Of a DNA stretch of 64,000 nt, positions 20,440-32,220 are shown one piece after another (position 1 is the first letter of the stretch; every line of letters starts with the position of its first letter). The translations under genes were made by a program, and so were the position numbers. The DNA is from Kutzneria kofuensis. GTDB lineage: Bacteria; Actinomycetota; Actinomycetes; Mycobacteriales; Pseudonocardiaceae. The notes beneath the pieces were generated by a model, which was given only the letters and a program-made list of their open reading frames with translations, did not search any database and was not told the origin of the DNA. Location of the stretch: positions 3,164,038 to 3,228,037 of the forward strand of contig NZ_JACHIR010000001.1 in NCBI RefSeq assembly GCF_014203355.1, given 5' to 3'.

Positions 20440-20651
20440 CGGAACCGACGCTCGGCTACGAGGCCGCGCGCGACGAGTTGGCCGATGTCGTCCGCAAGCT
20501 GGAGGCCGGCGGCCTGTCCCTGGAGGACTCGCTGGCGCTGTGGGAGCGTGGCGAGGCCCTGGCCAAGATCTGCGAGGGGCACCTGGCCGGCGCCCGCCAG
20601 CGGGTGGAGACGGCGCTGGCGGTCGTCGAGGAGGACGTCGCCGAGGGCTAG
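20436..20651 (+). CDS. xseB: Exodeoxyribonuclease VII small subunit
   Basis: A 71-residue, mostly helical protein with the XseB pattern [20 protein letters not shown] and [20 protein letters not shown]. Several copies wrap the coiled-coil arms of XseA to make active exonuclease VII. The ATG overlaps the upstream stop; its own TAG shares the palindrome CTAG with the stop of the opposite gene. Confidence 0.96.
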   Translation: MTEPTLGYEAARDELADVVRKLEAGGLSLEDSLALWERGEALAKICEGHLAGARQRVETALAVVEEDVAEG

Positions 20652-21262
20652 GACTTCTTCGGCAGCGGCGCGGCGGTCTGCACGGCCTGCGCCAGCGTCC
20701 GGAACTCGGCGTCCTTGCCGCTGCCGGAGATCAACAGCCGTACCCCGCCGACATTGGCCAGCCACGACGTCTCGCTGCGCCGGGCCGGATAGATGGTCCA
20801 GTTCACGCCGGCCACGTCGACGGTGCCGGTGGCGGCCGGCTCCGACTTCGGGTCGTCCGTCTCGGAGGCGATGAGGTCCCGAGCCGCGCCCTGGGTCTGG
20901 GACAGCCGCAGGTAGCCGCCGCCGGGCGTGAGCCAGCCGACGCGGACGACCGGCCGGGCCTGGTCGCCGGTACCGATGGAGATCGTGTCCGTCGAATTGG
21001 CGTGCCAGTCGGCGGGCACCTTCGGCTCCCGCACCGGAACGTCCGTGCCGGCCGCGATGCCCTTCAGCGCGCTGTCCACGTCCACGGTCGGCACCGCGCT
21101 GGTGTCGATGGTCGGCCCGCCCGGGCTGAACGAGCAGCCGCGGCTGAAGCCCAGCACCGCGAGCAGGATCAGCAGCAGCGCGGCCAGCGACAGCACCATG
21201 TCGCGGGCGGTCTGCGAGCCGCGTCCGGACCGCGGTGGGGTGGGCGTCTGGGTGTCGGGCAC
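20648..21262 (-). CDS. DUF4245 membrane-anchored protein
   Basis: A 204-residue protein with a short cytoplasmic tail, one membrane span (about residues 22-40, [20 protein letters not shown]) and an extracytoplasmic domain of about 155 residues. This matches the DUF4245 family, one copy of which (Rv1100) sits next to glpX in mycobacteria. Pattern [16 protein letters not shown] is typical. Function unknown; the anchored domain suggests a cell-envelope role. GTG start; convergent with xseB. Confidence 0.9.
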   Translation of the reverse strand: MPDTQTPTPPRSGRGSQTARDMVLSLAALLLILLAVLGFSRGCSFSPGGPTIDTSAVPTVDVDSALKGIAAGTDVPVREPKVPADWHANSTDTISIGTGDQARPVVRVGWLTPGGGYLRLSQTQGAARDLIASETDDPKSEPAATGTVDVAGVNWTIYPARRSETSWLANVGGVRLLISGSGKDAEFRTLAQAVQTAAPLPKKS

Positions 21263-21403
21263 CCGGCCATCGTCTCAAGCTGGCCCGACGTGGGCGCACG
21301 GGGTGCTGTTTCTCACCGCGGAATCGATCACGGGCCGGGCCCGAGCGGGTGATCTGCGAGGATTTCCGGGTAGTCCTGCCACGAGCAGAACAGGGAGGCC
21401 GCC

Positions 21404-22459
21404 ATGACCACCACCGAGCCCCGGCGCACGCCGGAGGCGCCCGACCGCAACCTCGCGATGGAGCTGGTCCGCGTGACCGAGGCCGCCGCGATGGCCGCCG
21501 GCCGCTGGGTGGGCAGGGGCGACAAGAACGGCGGCGACGGCGCCGCGGTGGATGCCATGCGCAAGCTCATCGGCACGGTGTCGATGCGTGGCGTGGTCGT
21601 GATCGGCGAGGGCGAGAAGGACGAGGCGCCCATGCTGTTCAACGGCGAGGAGGTCGGCAACGGCGACGGCCCGGACTGCGACGTGGCCGTCGACCCGGTG
21701 GACGGCACCACGTTGATGAGCAAGGGAATGCCGAACGCCGTCGCGGTGCTCGCGGTGGCCGAACGCGGCGCGATGTACGACCCGTCGGCCGTGTTCTACA
21801 TGGAGAAGATCGCCGCCGGCCCGGAGGCGGCGGACGTGATCGACCTGACCGCGCCGGTGGCGGAGAACATCCGCCGGGTGGCGCGGGCCAAGCACAGCGA
21901 CGTCGAGGACGTCACGGTGTGCATCCTGGACCGGCCCCGCCACGAGCAGCTGGTCAAGGAGGTCCGTGAGGCCGGCGCCCGGATCCACTTCATCGCCGAC
22001 GGCGACGTGGCCGGCGCGATCTCGGCGGCGCGCCCGGGCACCGGCGTGGACCTGTTGCTGGGTATTGGTGGCACGCCCGAGGGCATCATCACGGCGTGCG
22101 CCATGAAGTGCATGGGCGGCGCGATCCAAGGCCGGTTGTGGCCGCGTGACGACGCCGAGCGGCGGAAGGCGCTGGACGCTGGGCACGACCTGACCCGAGT
22201 CCTCACCACCGACGACCTGGTGCGCGGCGACAACGTGTTCTTCTGCGCCACCGGCGTCACCGACGGCAGCCTGGTGCGCGGCGTGCAGTACCGCGCGGGC
22301 GGCTGCACCACGCAGTCGATCGTGATGCGCTCCAAGTCCGGCACCGTGCGCGTGATCGACGGCTTCCACCGGCTGACGAAGCTGCGCCAGTACTCCTCCG
22401 TGGACTTCGACCGGCTGGCCGAGTCGGACGTCGAGGACGTGCTTCCGCCGCTCCCGTAG
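21404..22459 (+). CDS. glpX: Fructose-1,6-bisphosphatase, class II
   Basis: GlpX-type phosphatase of 351 residues. It hydrolyses fructose 1,6-bisphosphate in gluconeogenesis. Metal and substrate motifs are intact: [61 protein letters not shown]. GlpX is the main FBPase in actinobacteria. ATG start with GGGAGGCC upstream. It is followed, as in mycobacteria, by fumarase, here after two inserted genes. Confidence 0.97.
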   Translation: MTTTEPRRTPEAPDRNLAMELVRVTEAAAMAAGRWVGRGDKNGGDGAAVDAMRKLIGTVSMRGVVVIGEGEKDEAPMLFNGEEVGNGDGPDCDVAVDPVDGTTLMSKGMPNAVAVLAVAERGAMYDPSAVFYMEKIAAGPEAADVIDLTAPVAENIRRVARAKHSDVEDVTVCILDRPRHEQLVKEVREAGARIHFIADGDVAGAISAARPGTGVDLLLGIGGTPEGIITACAMKCMGGAIQGRLWPRDDAERRKALDAGHDLTRVLTTDDLVRGDNVFFCATGVTDGSLVRGVQYRAGGCTTQSIVMRSKSGTVRVIDGFHRLTKLRQYSSVDFDRLAESDVEDVLPPLP

Positions 22460-22574
22460 CCAACCGGAGTCCCAACCGTTACGAAGTAACGGAAATCCCG
22501 TGGCAACCCCCGCATACAGTGTCGCGTCGTTGCTGGTGATCGGCGTTGTACCGGGGATTGCAGGGGAGAATTCC

Positions 22575-23192
22575 GTGCGGGTGAACAGAATTGTGCTGGC
22601 GCTGGCCGCGGTGGGGGCCGCGGGGCTGATGGCGGCGTGTTCGACCGGGGTGGATCTGGCGTCGAACGCCTCGCCGGCGAGCACGTCGGCCAGCGCGACA
22701 ACGACGACCACCACCACAACCACGACGACGACCACGGTCGCGCCGACGACCACCACCACGACTCCCCCGCCGACCACGACCACCACCACGGTGAGGCCGA
22801 CCACCACGACGAAGCCCAAGCCGGTCGGCAAGGCGCCGGGCACGCCGTGCCTGGCGACCATGGCGGCGTGTGTGGACAAGAGCAGCGGGCAGGCGTGGCT
22901 GATCATCGACGGCAAGGTCAGCTACGGGCCGGTGCCGATGATGCCGGGCAAGGCGTCCGAGCCGACCCCCGTCGGCTTCTTCCACGTGGAGTGGAAGGAC
23001 AAGCACCACAAGAGCAGCGAGTTCAACAACGCGCCGATGGAGAACTCGGTGTTCTTCGCGCCCGGCGGCATCGCCTTCCACGAGGGCAGCCTGACCCGGC
23101 CCTCGGCCGGCTGCGTGCACCTGACGATGGCGGCGTCCGCGAAGTTCTACGCGGTGCTGGAGGTCGGCGACCCGGTCCAGGTCGTCGCCTGA
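22575..23192 (+). CDS. L,D-transpeptidase lipoprotein with Thr-rich linker
   Basis: A lipoprotein of 205 residues: signal peptide with lipobox LMAAC (Cys22), a Thr/Pro-rich linker (about residues 40-80) and a C-terminal YkuD domain with the catalytic pattern FHEG followed by PSAGCVHL. L,D-transpeptidases make 3-3 cross-links in peptidoglycan or link proteins to it. The Thr tract is a likely O-mannosylation site and spacer from membrane to wall. GTG start with GGGGAGA; an earlier in-frame ATG is poorly placed. Its TGA abuts the stop of the convergent reductase gene. Confidence 0.9.
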   Translation: MRVNRIVLALAAVGAAGLMAACSTGVDLASNASPASTSASATTTTTTTTTTTTTVAPTTTTTTPPPTTTTTTVRPTTTTKPKPVGKAPGTPCLATMAACVDKSSGQAWLIIDGKVSYGPVPMMPGKASEPTPVGFFHVEWKDKHHKSSEFNNAPMENSVFFAPGGIAFHEGSLTRPSAGCVHLTMAASAKFYAVLEVGDPVQVVA

Positions 23193-24182
23193 TCAGCCGT
23201 CGTTGCTGGAGTGCCCCGGGAACAGGTGCGCCTCGGGGTTCAGCTCCACGGCGAGGTTGTTGACCGCGGTCGCGGCCTCGCCGAAGCCGGTGGCGATCAG
23301 CTTGACCTTGCCCGGGTACGTGGCGACGTCGCCGGCGGCGTAGACCCGGGGCCGCGCGGTGCGCATGGTCGTGTCGACGGCCACCGCGCGGTGGTCCAAC
23401 TCCAGGCCCCAGGACTCGATCGGGCCCAGGTCGGCGGTGAAGCCCAGCGCGGCGACCGCCGTCTGGGCCGGCAGCACCTTGCGGCCACCGCCCTTGATCT
23501 CGATCTCCACCTCGGCGAGCAGCCCGTCATCGCCGCCGCGCAGCTCCGTGACCTGGGCGTCGGTGATGATCGGCACGCCCAGTTCGCGCACCTTGGTGAC
23601 GGTGGCGGGATGGGCCCGGAAGGCCGCGCGGCGGTGCACGAGGGTGACGCTGTTGGCGATGGGGTGCAGCGCCAAGGCCCAGTCGAACGCGGAGTCGCCG
23701 CCGCCGACGATCACCACGTCCTGGCCGAGGTGCGCCTCCAGCGACGGCACGAAGTACACGACGCCCTTGCCGACCCAGCCGTCGCCGGCGGGCAGCGGGC
23801 GGGGGTTGAACTCCCCCATGCCGGCGGTGATCAGCACTGCGCCCGCGCGCACGGTCGTGCCGTCGGCGAGGCCGACGACGAGCCCGTTCTCCCCGTCCTC
23901 GACCGTGCGGGCCTGGCGGCCCAGCAGGTAGCGGGGCTTCCACTGGGCGGCCTGCTCGACCAGCGCGTTGATCAGGTCGCGGCCGCGCACCGCCGGGAAG
24001 CCGGCGACGTCGAAGATCATCTTCTCCGGGTACATCGCGGTGACCTGGCCGCCGGGTTCGGGCAGTGCGTCCACCAGCGCGGTGGACAGCTCCCGGAAAC
24101 CCGCGTAGTAGGCGGCGAACAGCCCGACCGGGCCGGCGCCGACCACCAGGAGATCGACCTCGATGTCGTCCGGAGAACTCAT
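23193..24182 (-). CDS. Ferredoxin--NADP+ reductase, thioredoxin-reductase type
   Basis: Flavoprotein of 329 residues with an FAD loop GAGPVGLFAAYYAGFR, an NADPH loop VVIVGGGDSAFDWAL and a C-terminal YAAGDVATYPGKVKLIATGF segment. The CxxC of thioredoxin reductase is absent, which is the hallmark of the Bacillus YumC-type FNR family. It should pass electrons between NADPH and ferredoxin or flavodoxin. A TAGAGT -10 box lies about 55 nt upstream of the ATG. The redox partner is not in this window. Confidence 0.92.
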   Translation of the reverse strand: MSSPDDIEVDLLVVGAGPVGLFAAYYAGFRELSTALVDALPEPGGQVTAMYPEKMIFDVAGFPAVRGRDLINALVEQAAQWKPRYLLGRQARTVEDGENGLVVGLADGTTVRAGAVLITAGMGEFNPRPLPAGDGWVGKGVVYFVPSLEAHLGQDVVIVGGGDSAFDWALALHPIANSVTLVHRRAAFRAHPATVTKVRELGVPIITDAQVTELRGGDDGLLAEVEIEIKGGGRKVLPAQTAVAALGFTADLGPIESWGLELDHRAVAVDTTMRTARPRVYAAGDVATYPGKVKLIATGFGEAATAVNNLAVELNPEAHLFPGHSSNDG

Positions 24183-24350
24183 CGCTTGGGCCCCGCTTTC
24201 CGCCTGTGGTGGGAGGCAGTGATCGCGAACACGTCCGACTCTAGTGCGGTTCGCGCCGGGCGCGTCAGGACATCGCAGGATTCAGGGGGTGATCTCGGGG
24301 GTGCCGCACGCCACGCTGCCGGCGGTCGCTTGTAGGTCCAGACTCGAACT

Positions 24351-25748
24351 ATGGGTGAGCAGCAGTACCGGATCGAGCACGACACGATGGGCGAGGTCAA
24401 GGTCCCCGCCGAGGCGCTGTGGCGCGCGCAGACGCAGCGCGCCGTGGAGAACTTCCCGATCTCGGGGCGGGGCCTGGAACGATCACAGATCCGGGCGTTG
24501 GGCCTGCTCAAGGCGGCCGCCGCGACCGTGAACAAGCAGCTCGGCGTGCTGCCCGACGACATGGCGGACGCGATCGTCGCCGCGGCCAAGGAGGTCGCCG
24601 ACGGGGCGCACGACGAGCACTTCCCGATCGACGTCTTCCAGACCGGATCGGGCACCTCGTCGAACATGAACGCCAACGAGGTGATCGCCACCCTCGCCAC
24701 CCGTGCCCTCGGCCGTGACGTTCATCCCAACGACCACGTGAACGCCTCCCAGTCGTCCAACGACACGTTCCCGACGACCATCCACGTCGCGGCCACCGAG
24801 GCCGTCGTGCGGGACGTCGTGCCGGCGCTGGAACACCTGGTTGCCGTGCTGCGCAAGCGGGCCGCGGAGTGGGGCGATCTCGTGAAGTCGGGTCGCACGC
24901 ACCTGATGGACGCGGTGCCGGTCACGCTCGGGCAGGAGGCCGGCGGCTGGGCGTCGCAGGTCGCCTATGGCGTCGAGCGGCTGCAGGCGAGCCTGCCGCG
25001 GCTGGGTGAGCTGCCCATCGGCGGCACCGCCGTCGGCACCGGGCTGAACGCGCCGGAGGGCTTCGGGGCCGCGGTCGCGGCGGAACTGGCCTCGCTGACC
25101 GGACTTCCGCTGACCGAGGCCCGCGACCACATCGAGGCGCAGGCCAGCCGGGACGGCGTCGTGGAGATCTCCGGCCAGCTGCGCACCGTCGCGGTGTCCC
25201 TGTTCAAGATCGCCAACGACCTGCGCTGGCTGGGCTCCGGGCCGCGCACCGGCCTCGCCGAGCTGGCGCTGCCGGACCTGCAACCGGGCTCGTCGATCAT
25301 GCCCGGCAAGGTCAACCCGGTGATCTCGGAGGCGACCATGATGGTCGTCGCCCAGGTGATCGGCAACGACGCGGCGGTCGCGTTCGCCGGCACCCAGGGC
25401 AATTTCGAGCTCAACGTGATGCTGCCGGTGATCGCCCGCAACGTGCTGGAGTCGGCCCGCCTGCTCGCCGCCGTGGCGCGACTGCTGGCGGACAAGGTGA
25501 TCGCGGGTGCGGTGCCGGACGCCGACCGGATGCGGGAGTACGCCGAGTCCTCGCCGTCGGTGGTGACACCGCTGAACCGCTACCTCGGCTACGAGGAGGC
25601 GGCCGCGATCGCCAAGCAGGCGCTCAAGGAGCGGCGCACGATCCGCGAGGTCGTGCTGGCCCGTGGGCATGTGGACGCCGGGCGGATCACCGTCGAGCAG
25701 CTGGATGAGGCATTGGACGTGCTTCGGATGGCTCGCGGCGGGCGCTGA
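24351..25748 (+). CDS. fumC: Fumarate hydratase, class II
   Basis: FumC of 465 residues, interconverting fumarate and malate in the TCA cycle. Motifs: [38 protein letters not shown] and the superfamily signature [12 protein letters not shown] with the catalytic serine. Full length. The ATG lies 6 nt beyond the end of a TAGGTC-like box. Matches Rv1098c in order after glpX. Its last 62 bp overlap the convergent transporter gene. Confidence 0.97.
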   Translation: MGEQQYRIEHDTMGEVKVPAEALWRAQTQRAVENFPISGRGLERSQIRALGLLKAAAATVNKQLGVLPDDMADAIVAAAKEVADGAHDEHFPIDVFQTGSGTSSNMNANEVIATLATRALGRDVHPNDHVNASQSSNDTFPTTIHVAATEAVVRDVVPALEHLVAVLRKRAAEWGDLVKSGRTHLMDAVPVTLGQEAGGWASQVAYGVERLQASLPRLGELPIGGTAVGTGLNAPEGFGAAVAAELASLTGLPLTEARDHIEAQASRDGVVEISGQLRTVAVSLFKIANDLRWLGSGPRTGLAELALPDLQPGSSIMPGKVNPVISEATMMVVAQVIGNDAAVAFAGTQGNFELNVMLPVIARNVLESARLLAAVARLLADKVIAGAVPDADRMREYAESSPSVVTPLNRYLGYEEAAAIAKQALKERRTIREVVLARGHVDAGRITVEQLDEALDVLRMARGGR

Positions 25749-26616
25749 CCCGGCGGCGGTACAGACCGAGGGTGCAGCCGGCGGCGACGGCGGATGCACC
25801 CACCGCTGCCGTGACGGTCAAGGCCTGGGCGTGCAGCAGCACGGAGACGACGAGGCCCGACACCGGCATCAGCCCGACGAGCACGCCGGCGCGGTCGGCG
25901 CCGATCCTCGCCACGCACGTGTACCAGCCGGTGAACGCGACGGCGGTGACGAAGACTCCCAGCACCACCAACGCCGTTCCCTCGGTCGGCGTCGGCAGCC
26001 GCCACGCGGCACCACCATCCACAATGGACGCGATGCCGGCGCCGCCGATGGCCGCGATGAAGCTGGCCCACGTGGACGCTTCCATGGCTCCTAACCGCTG
26101 CACCGGCCCGATGCCGCACAACGTGAACAGCACCTCGCCCGCCATGCACGCCAGGGCCAGCAGCAGCCCGGGCCCGTGCCACGAACCGCCGCCGGTGAGC
26201 ACGGCGACGCCGCCGACCACGATCCCCGCGCCGAGGACAGCCGCCATCGCCGGACGTCGCCTTCCCAGCAGCGGCACCGCGATCGCGAGCACCAGCGGCG
26301 TGCAGCCGACGACGGCCGTGACGAATCCCGGCGTGGCATAGCGTTCGGCGACCAGGATGGCCGCGTTGAAGCCGAGCATGCCGGCCACGACCATGCCGAG
26401 GATGCCGGCCAGGTCGCGCAGGCCCGGCAGCGGCAGCCGGCGGCCACGCGCCAGCAGCACGCCGAGCAGGATCAGGCCGCCGATCGCGTACCGGACCGCC
26501 TGCCCGGCCAGCACCGGGTAGCCCTGCAGCAGCCCGGTCACCGGGAAGGACGCGCCGACCAGCAGGATGCTCCCCCCGCCGAACGCGACCGCCCTGATGT
26601 CCCCCGTCTTCGCCAT
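25687..26616 (-). CDS. EamA/DMT-family transporter
   Basis: A 309-residue membrane protein with about ten hydrophobic spans in two EamA-like halves ([20 protein letters not shown] in the first, [20 protein letters not shown] in the second). Such proteins export amino acids or other small metabolites. The ATG with GGAGGG just upstream is chosen; upstream in-frame codons are not conserved-looking. A basic, hydrophilic tail of about 20 residues overlaps the end of fumC. Substrate unknown. Confidence 0.87.
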   Translation of the reverse strand: MAKTGDIRAVAFGGGSILLVGASFPVTGLLQGYPVLAGQAVRYAIGGLILLGVLLARGRRLPLPGLRDLAGILGMVVAGMLGFNAAILVAERYATPGFVTAVVGCTPLVLAIAVPLLGRRRPAMAAVLGAGIVVGGVAVLTGGGSWHGPGLLLALACMAGEVLFTLCGIGPVQRLGAMEASTWASFIAAIGGAGIASIVDGGAAWRLPTPTEGTALVVLGVFVTAVAFTGWYTCVARIGADRAGVLVGLMPVSGLVVSVLLHAQALTVTAAVGASAVAAGCTLGLYRRRVSARREPSEARPMPHPAARR

Positions 26617-26687
26617 GCCCTCCAGTCTGCGGGCAACTGGTCCGCGTACCTGCTCCACTTGATGCTCCGGTTGCCGGACCACTTGAG

Positions 26688-26724
26688 GAGTTTCCGCAGT
26701 CCCTCCGATGAGTTTCCGCAGTCC
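26688..26724. repeat. Tandem GAGTTTCCGCAGTCC repeat upstream of the EamA gene
   Basis: GAGTTTCCGCAGTCC occurs at 26688-26702 and again at 26710-26724, a 22-bp period or about two helical turns. Just beside it CCACTTGA also occurs twice. The location, 70-110 bp upstream of the transporter ATG, suits an operator; the regulator is unknown. Confidence 0.5.
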
Positions 26725-26856
26725 GTGCATTTGAGCGTTTGGCCAACTCGCGATGACTGACCATGGGAACAGGGCATCTCGGCGACCGGTTCGCGCTCTT
26801 GCTTGATGGGGGTGTGGCTGCCGTCACACGGCGGCCACCGCACTGGGAGGACTGAC

Positions 26857-27135
26857 ATGACCACACCGCTCGCGACCTCACAACCGCCCGCGGTCAACCA
26901 CCGCGTGCTGGCCATGCTGCGTGCCGTCGCCGCCGGCCGAGCCCAGCTGGCCTGCAGCGCCGAGCCCGACCTGTTCGTGGACGGCGTCCCGTGCTGCGAC
27001 CAGTTCACCGCGCACGTGCTCGCGCACGAGGGCCTGGTCCGCCCGGGCCAGCCGGGCACACCCGGCCAGCGCGTGCCGGCCGTGCTGACCAGAGCCGGCC
27101 GCGCGCTCGTGACCGGCGCCCAGGCGGCCGCGTGA
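26857..27135 (+). CDS. Small hypothetical protein
   Basis: A 92-residue soluble protein of unknown function. It has three Cys (CSAEPD, then CC in VPCCDQ), is rich in Ala, Val and Arg, and ends in a region like a winged-helix wing (VPAVLTRAGRALV). Its layout recalls small HTH-like proteins, but I do not recognise a family. The ATG has an excellent GGGAGGA ribosome site, which rejects the longer frame from 26803. It precedes the MocR regulator by 95 bp on the same strand. Confidence 0.65.
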   Translation: MTTPLATSQPPAVNHRVLAMLRAVAAGRAQLACSAEPDLFVDGVPCCDQFTAHVLAHEGLVRPGQPGTPGQRVPAVLTRAGRALVTGAQAAA

Positions 27136-27230
27136 ACACGTGCGGGACCTAGCCGGCGGGTGGTTCTCGGGCATGCTCGACTGGTGACCCCAGTCGACCG
27201 ACCACCGCCCGGCGGCGGACCGCCGTATTC

Positions 27231-28634
27231 ATGACCTCGAACACGACAGCGTCCACACGTGAACTGCTGCTCCCCGCCGTCTCGGCCGAACCCGTACGCA
27301 CCCGCGGTCGAGCCCTCGAGTCGGCACTGCGTGAGGCGATCCGAACCGGCCGACTGCGGCCAGGCACCCGGCTGCCGTCCAGCCGCGACCTCGCCGGCCA
27401 GCTCGGGCTGGCCCGAGGCACCGTCACCGCCGGATACGCCCAACTGATCGCGGAGGGCTACCTGGTCGCACGGCACGGCTCCGGCACCATGGTGGCCGAC
27501 ACCGAGTGCGGCGCCGCGCCCGTCACGACCAGCCCGAGCCGACCGGTCCGCTGGCGCTACAACCTGCGGCCCGGCATCCCGGCGCTGGGCGCGTTCCCCC
27601 GCGCCGAGTGGATCGCGGCGACCAAGGCGGGCCTGGCCGAGCTGCCCGACGAGGCGCTGGGCTACCCCGACTACGCGGGGCTGCCCGAGCTCCGGACCGA
27701 ACTGGCCGGCTACCTGGGCCGGGTCCGAGCCGTCGCGGCCGGTCCCGAGGACGTCGTGGTCACCCACGGCGTCGCCGAGGGCATGGGCCTGGTGGCCCGC
27801 GTCCTGCGGGCCGCCGGCCACACCAGCATCGCCCTCGAGTGCCCCGGCCACCTCGGCCAGGCCGACCTGTTCGCGGCACACGGGCTGCGTCCGGTCCCGG
27901 TCACCGCCGACGATCGCGGCATCCGCGTCGACGAACTGGCCGCGACCGGCTGCCGCGCCGTGCAGGTCACCTCGGCGCACCAGTTCCCGCTCGGCGTCGT
28001 GCTGCACCCCCAGCGCCGACGGGCGCTGATCGCGTGGGCACGCGAGCGTGATGGCCTTGTGCTGGAGGACGACTACGACGCCGAACACCGGTACGACCGG
28101 CACGCCATGGGCGCGGTGCAGGCGCTGGACCCGACGCGGGTGGCCTACCTCGGCAGCGTCAGCAAGGTGCTGTCGCCGGCGCTGCGGATCGGCTGGCTCA
28201 TCCCGCCGCCCGCGCTGCGCTCGGCCGTCATCGACGCCAAGCACTACAACGACCTCGGCGGCAGCCCGATCCCCCAGGCCGCCCTCACCCACCTGCTGCG
28301 GACGGGCGGGTACGAACGACACCTGCGGCGGACCAGGGCGCTGTACCGCCGTCGTCGGGACGCGTTGCTCGCAGCAGTCGCGGAACGGCTGCCCTCGTGG
28401 CAGGCCGTCGGTGTGGCGGCGGGTCTGCACGTGGTGCTGCGGTTGCCGGACGGCACCGATGATCTCGCGCTCCAGCGGGCACTCGCCGCGAGCGGGGTCA
28501 ACGCGCTGGCACTGTCCGGGTACGTCCCGAGTGGACGGATCGCGCCCTACCCAGGTCTGGTCGTCGGCTATGCGTCGCTCGGGCCGGATCGTCTCCGGTC
28601 AGCGGTGGACGTCATCGCCTCCGTTGCGTCATAG
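27231..28634 (+). CDS. MocR/PdxR-family transcriptional regulator
   Basis: A 467-residue fusion of a GntR winged helix (LESALREAIRTGRLRPGTRL, then SRDLAGQLGLARGTVTAGYA) and a fold-type I aminotransferase domain. The PLP lysine is visible in YLGSVSKVLSPALR, and the cofactor pocket in VLEDDYDAEHRYD. MocR regulators sense PLP or a PLP-amino acid adduct and control vitamin B6, GABA or taurine genes. No B6 gene lies beside it; the EamA exporter and small gene upstream are possible targets. Confidence 0.93.
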   Translation: MTSNTTASTRELLLPAVSAEPVRTRGRALESALREAIRTGRLRPGTRLPSSRDLAGQLGLARGTVTAGYAQLIAEGYLVARHGSGTMVADTECGAAPVTTSPSRPVRWRYNLRPGIPALGAFPRAEWIAATKAGLAELPDEALGYPDYAGLPELRTELAGYLGRVRAVAAGPEDVVVTHGVAEGMGLVARVLRAAGHTSIALECPGHLGQADLFAAHGLRPVPVTADDRGIRVDELAATGCRAVQVTSAHQFPLGVVLHPQRRRALIAWARERDGLVLEDDYDAEHRYDRHAMGAVQALDPTRVAYLGSVSKVLSPALRIGWLIPPPALRSAVIDAKHYNDLGGSPIPQAALTHLLRTGGYERHLRRTRALYRRRRDALLAAVAERLPSWQAVGVAAGLHVVLRLPDGTDDLALQRALAASGVNALALSGYVPSGRIAPYPGLVVGYASLGPDRLRSAVDVIASVAS

Positions 28635-28730
28635 ATCGCCTCCCCTCCGTGTCGGGCATGGGCCTCACTATGCACCACGTTCCTGGCAGTCCGAGGCCGC
28701 TCGGGACGCGCTCCACTCTGCCTTGCACCA

Positions 28731-28826
28731 CTGACAATTTCGTGCTCCCGCAGGTCGAGGCGCACTTTTCCGTCGAACCGAGTGGTGCTCACCCGGCCCC
28801 GAAATCGCACGCGAAGAAATTGTCAG
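28731..28826. repeat. Spaced inverted repeat CTGACAATTTC / GAAATTGTCAG upstream of ligase
   Basis: Two exact 11-bp arms (28731-28741 and 28816-28826) face each other across 74 bp. The right arm ends 22 bp before the ligase ATG. The arms are AT-rich against the GC-rich background and contain a TTGTCA/TGACAA core, so they look like paired binding sites rather than an RNA stem. Confidence 0.5.
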
Positions 28827-28848
28827 GGCGCGGGCGCAAGATGGCCCC

Positions 28849-31825
<2,977 letters not shown>

Positions 31826-32168
31826 GCCGCGGCTGAGGGCCACGGCTGGGCGGCTGCGCGGCCGGCTGGTGCATAGGGGCCACACGGGTCGGGAATGCGG
31901 ACCGGGCGATTCAGGCTGCTGGCGATTCGGCCGGCGGTCCGATGGTCGGTGACGTGATGCGCGCCGCGCACCCGGAGGGCCGCGCGGCGGCGATCAGGGC
32001 CGCTCGCGACCCGGCCGCCCGCGACCCGACATCCGCCGCCCGCCGTCCGGGCCAACCACGACCCGGGTCACCCGCGGCCTGGGCGCGCGTGGCCGCGCGT
32101 GGCGGGTGAGCTGTGCGGCGGCTCGCGCTGCCACGCTGGGTCGCGGCCTCATCGGGCAGAGATCGGCC
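31826..32168. other. Intergenic region without a recognisable gene
   Basis: About 340 bp of extremely GC-rich sequence between guaB1 and the ABC exporter operon. Short frames exist on the minus strand but have low-complexity Arg/Pro/Ala composition and no ribosome site. Repeated CGCGACCCG and GGCGATTC-like words occur. I see no convincing hairpin terminator or RNA gene here. Confidence 0.6.
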
Positions 32169-32193
32169 GGGAGCAAAGAAATGGGTTGCTCCC
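32169..32193. promoter_or_regulatory. Operator-like inverted repeat overlapping the exporter -35 box
   Basis: GGGAGCAA (32169-32176) and TTGCTCCC (32186-32193) form a perfect 8-bp inverted repeat with a 9-bp centre. The right arm contains the predicted -35 hexamer TTGCTC, so a bound dimer would block the exporter promoter, as TetR- or MarR-type repressors do for efflux genes. No such regulator gene is adjacent. Confidence 0.55.
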
Positions 32194-32214
32194 ATTAACT
32201 AGCGGTCCTAGGGT
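32186..32214 (+). promoter_or_regulatory. Sigma-A-type promoter of the DrrAB-like exporter
   Basis: TTGCTC, a 17-bp spacer and TAGGGT, with 6 nt to the GTG start. The spacing is ideal and implies transcription starts at or next to the GTG, giving a leaderless mRNA. There is no ribosome-binding site before this GTG, which agrees. Confidence 0.7.
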
Positions 32215-32220
32215 TGCGCC

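Noticed and set aside
31911-32195. Minus-strand frame of 94 codons upstream of the exporter
   Set aside because: Low-complexity composition, no ribosome site, and it runs through the well-formed exporter promoter.
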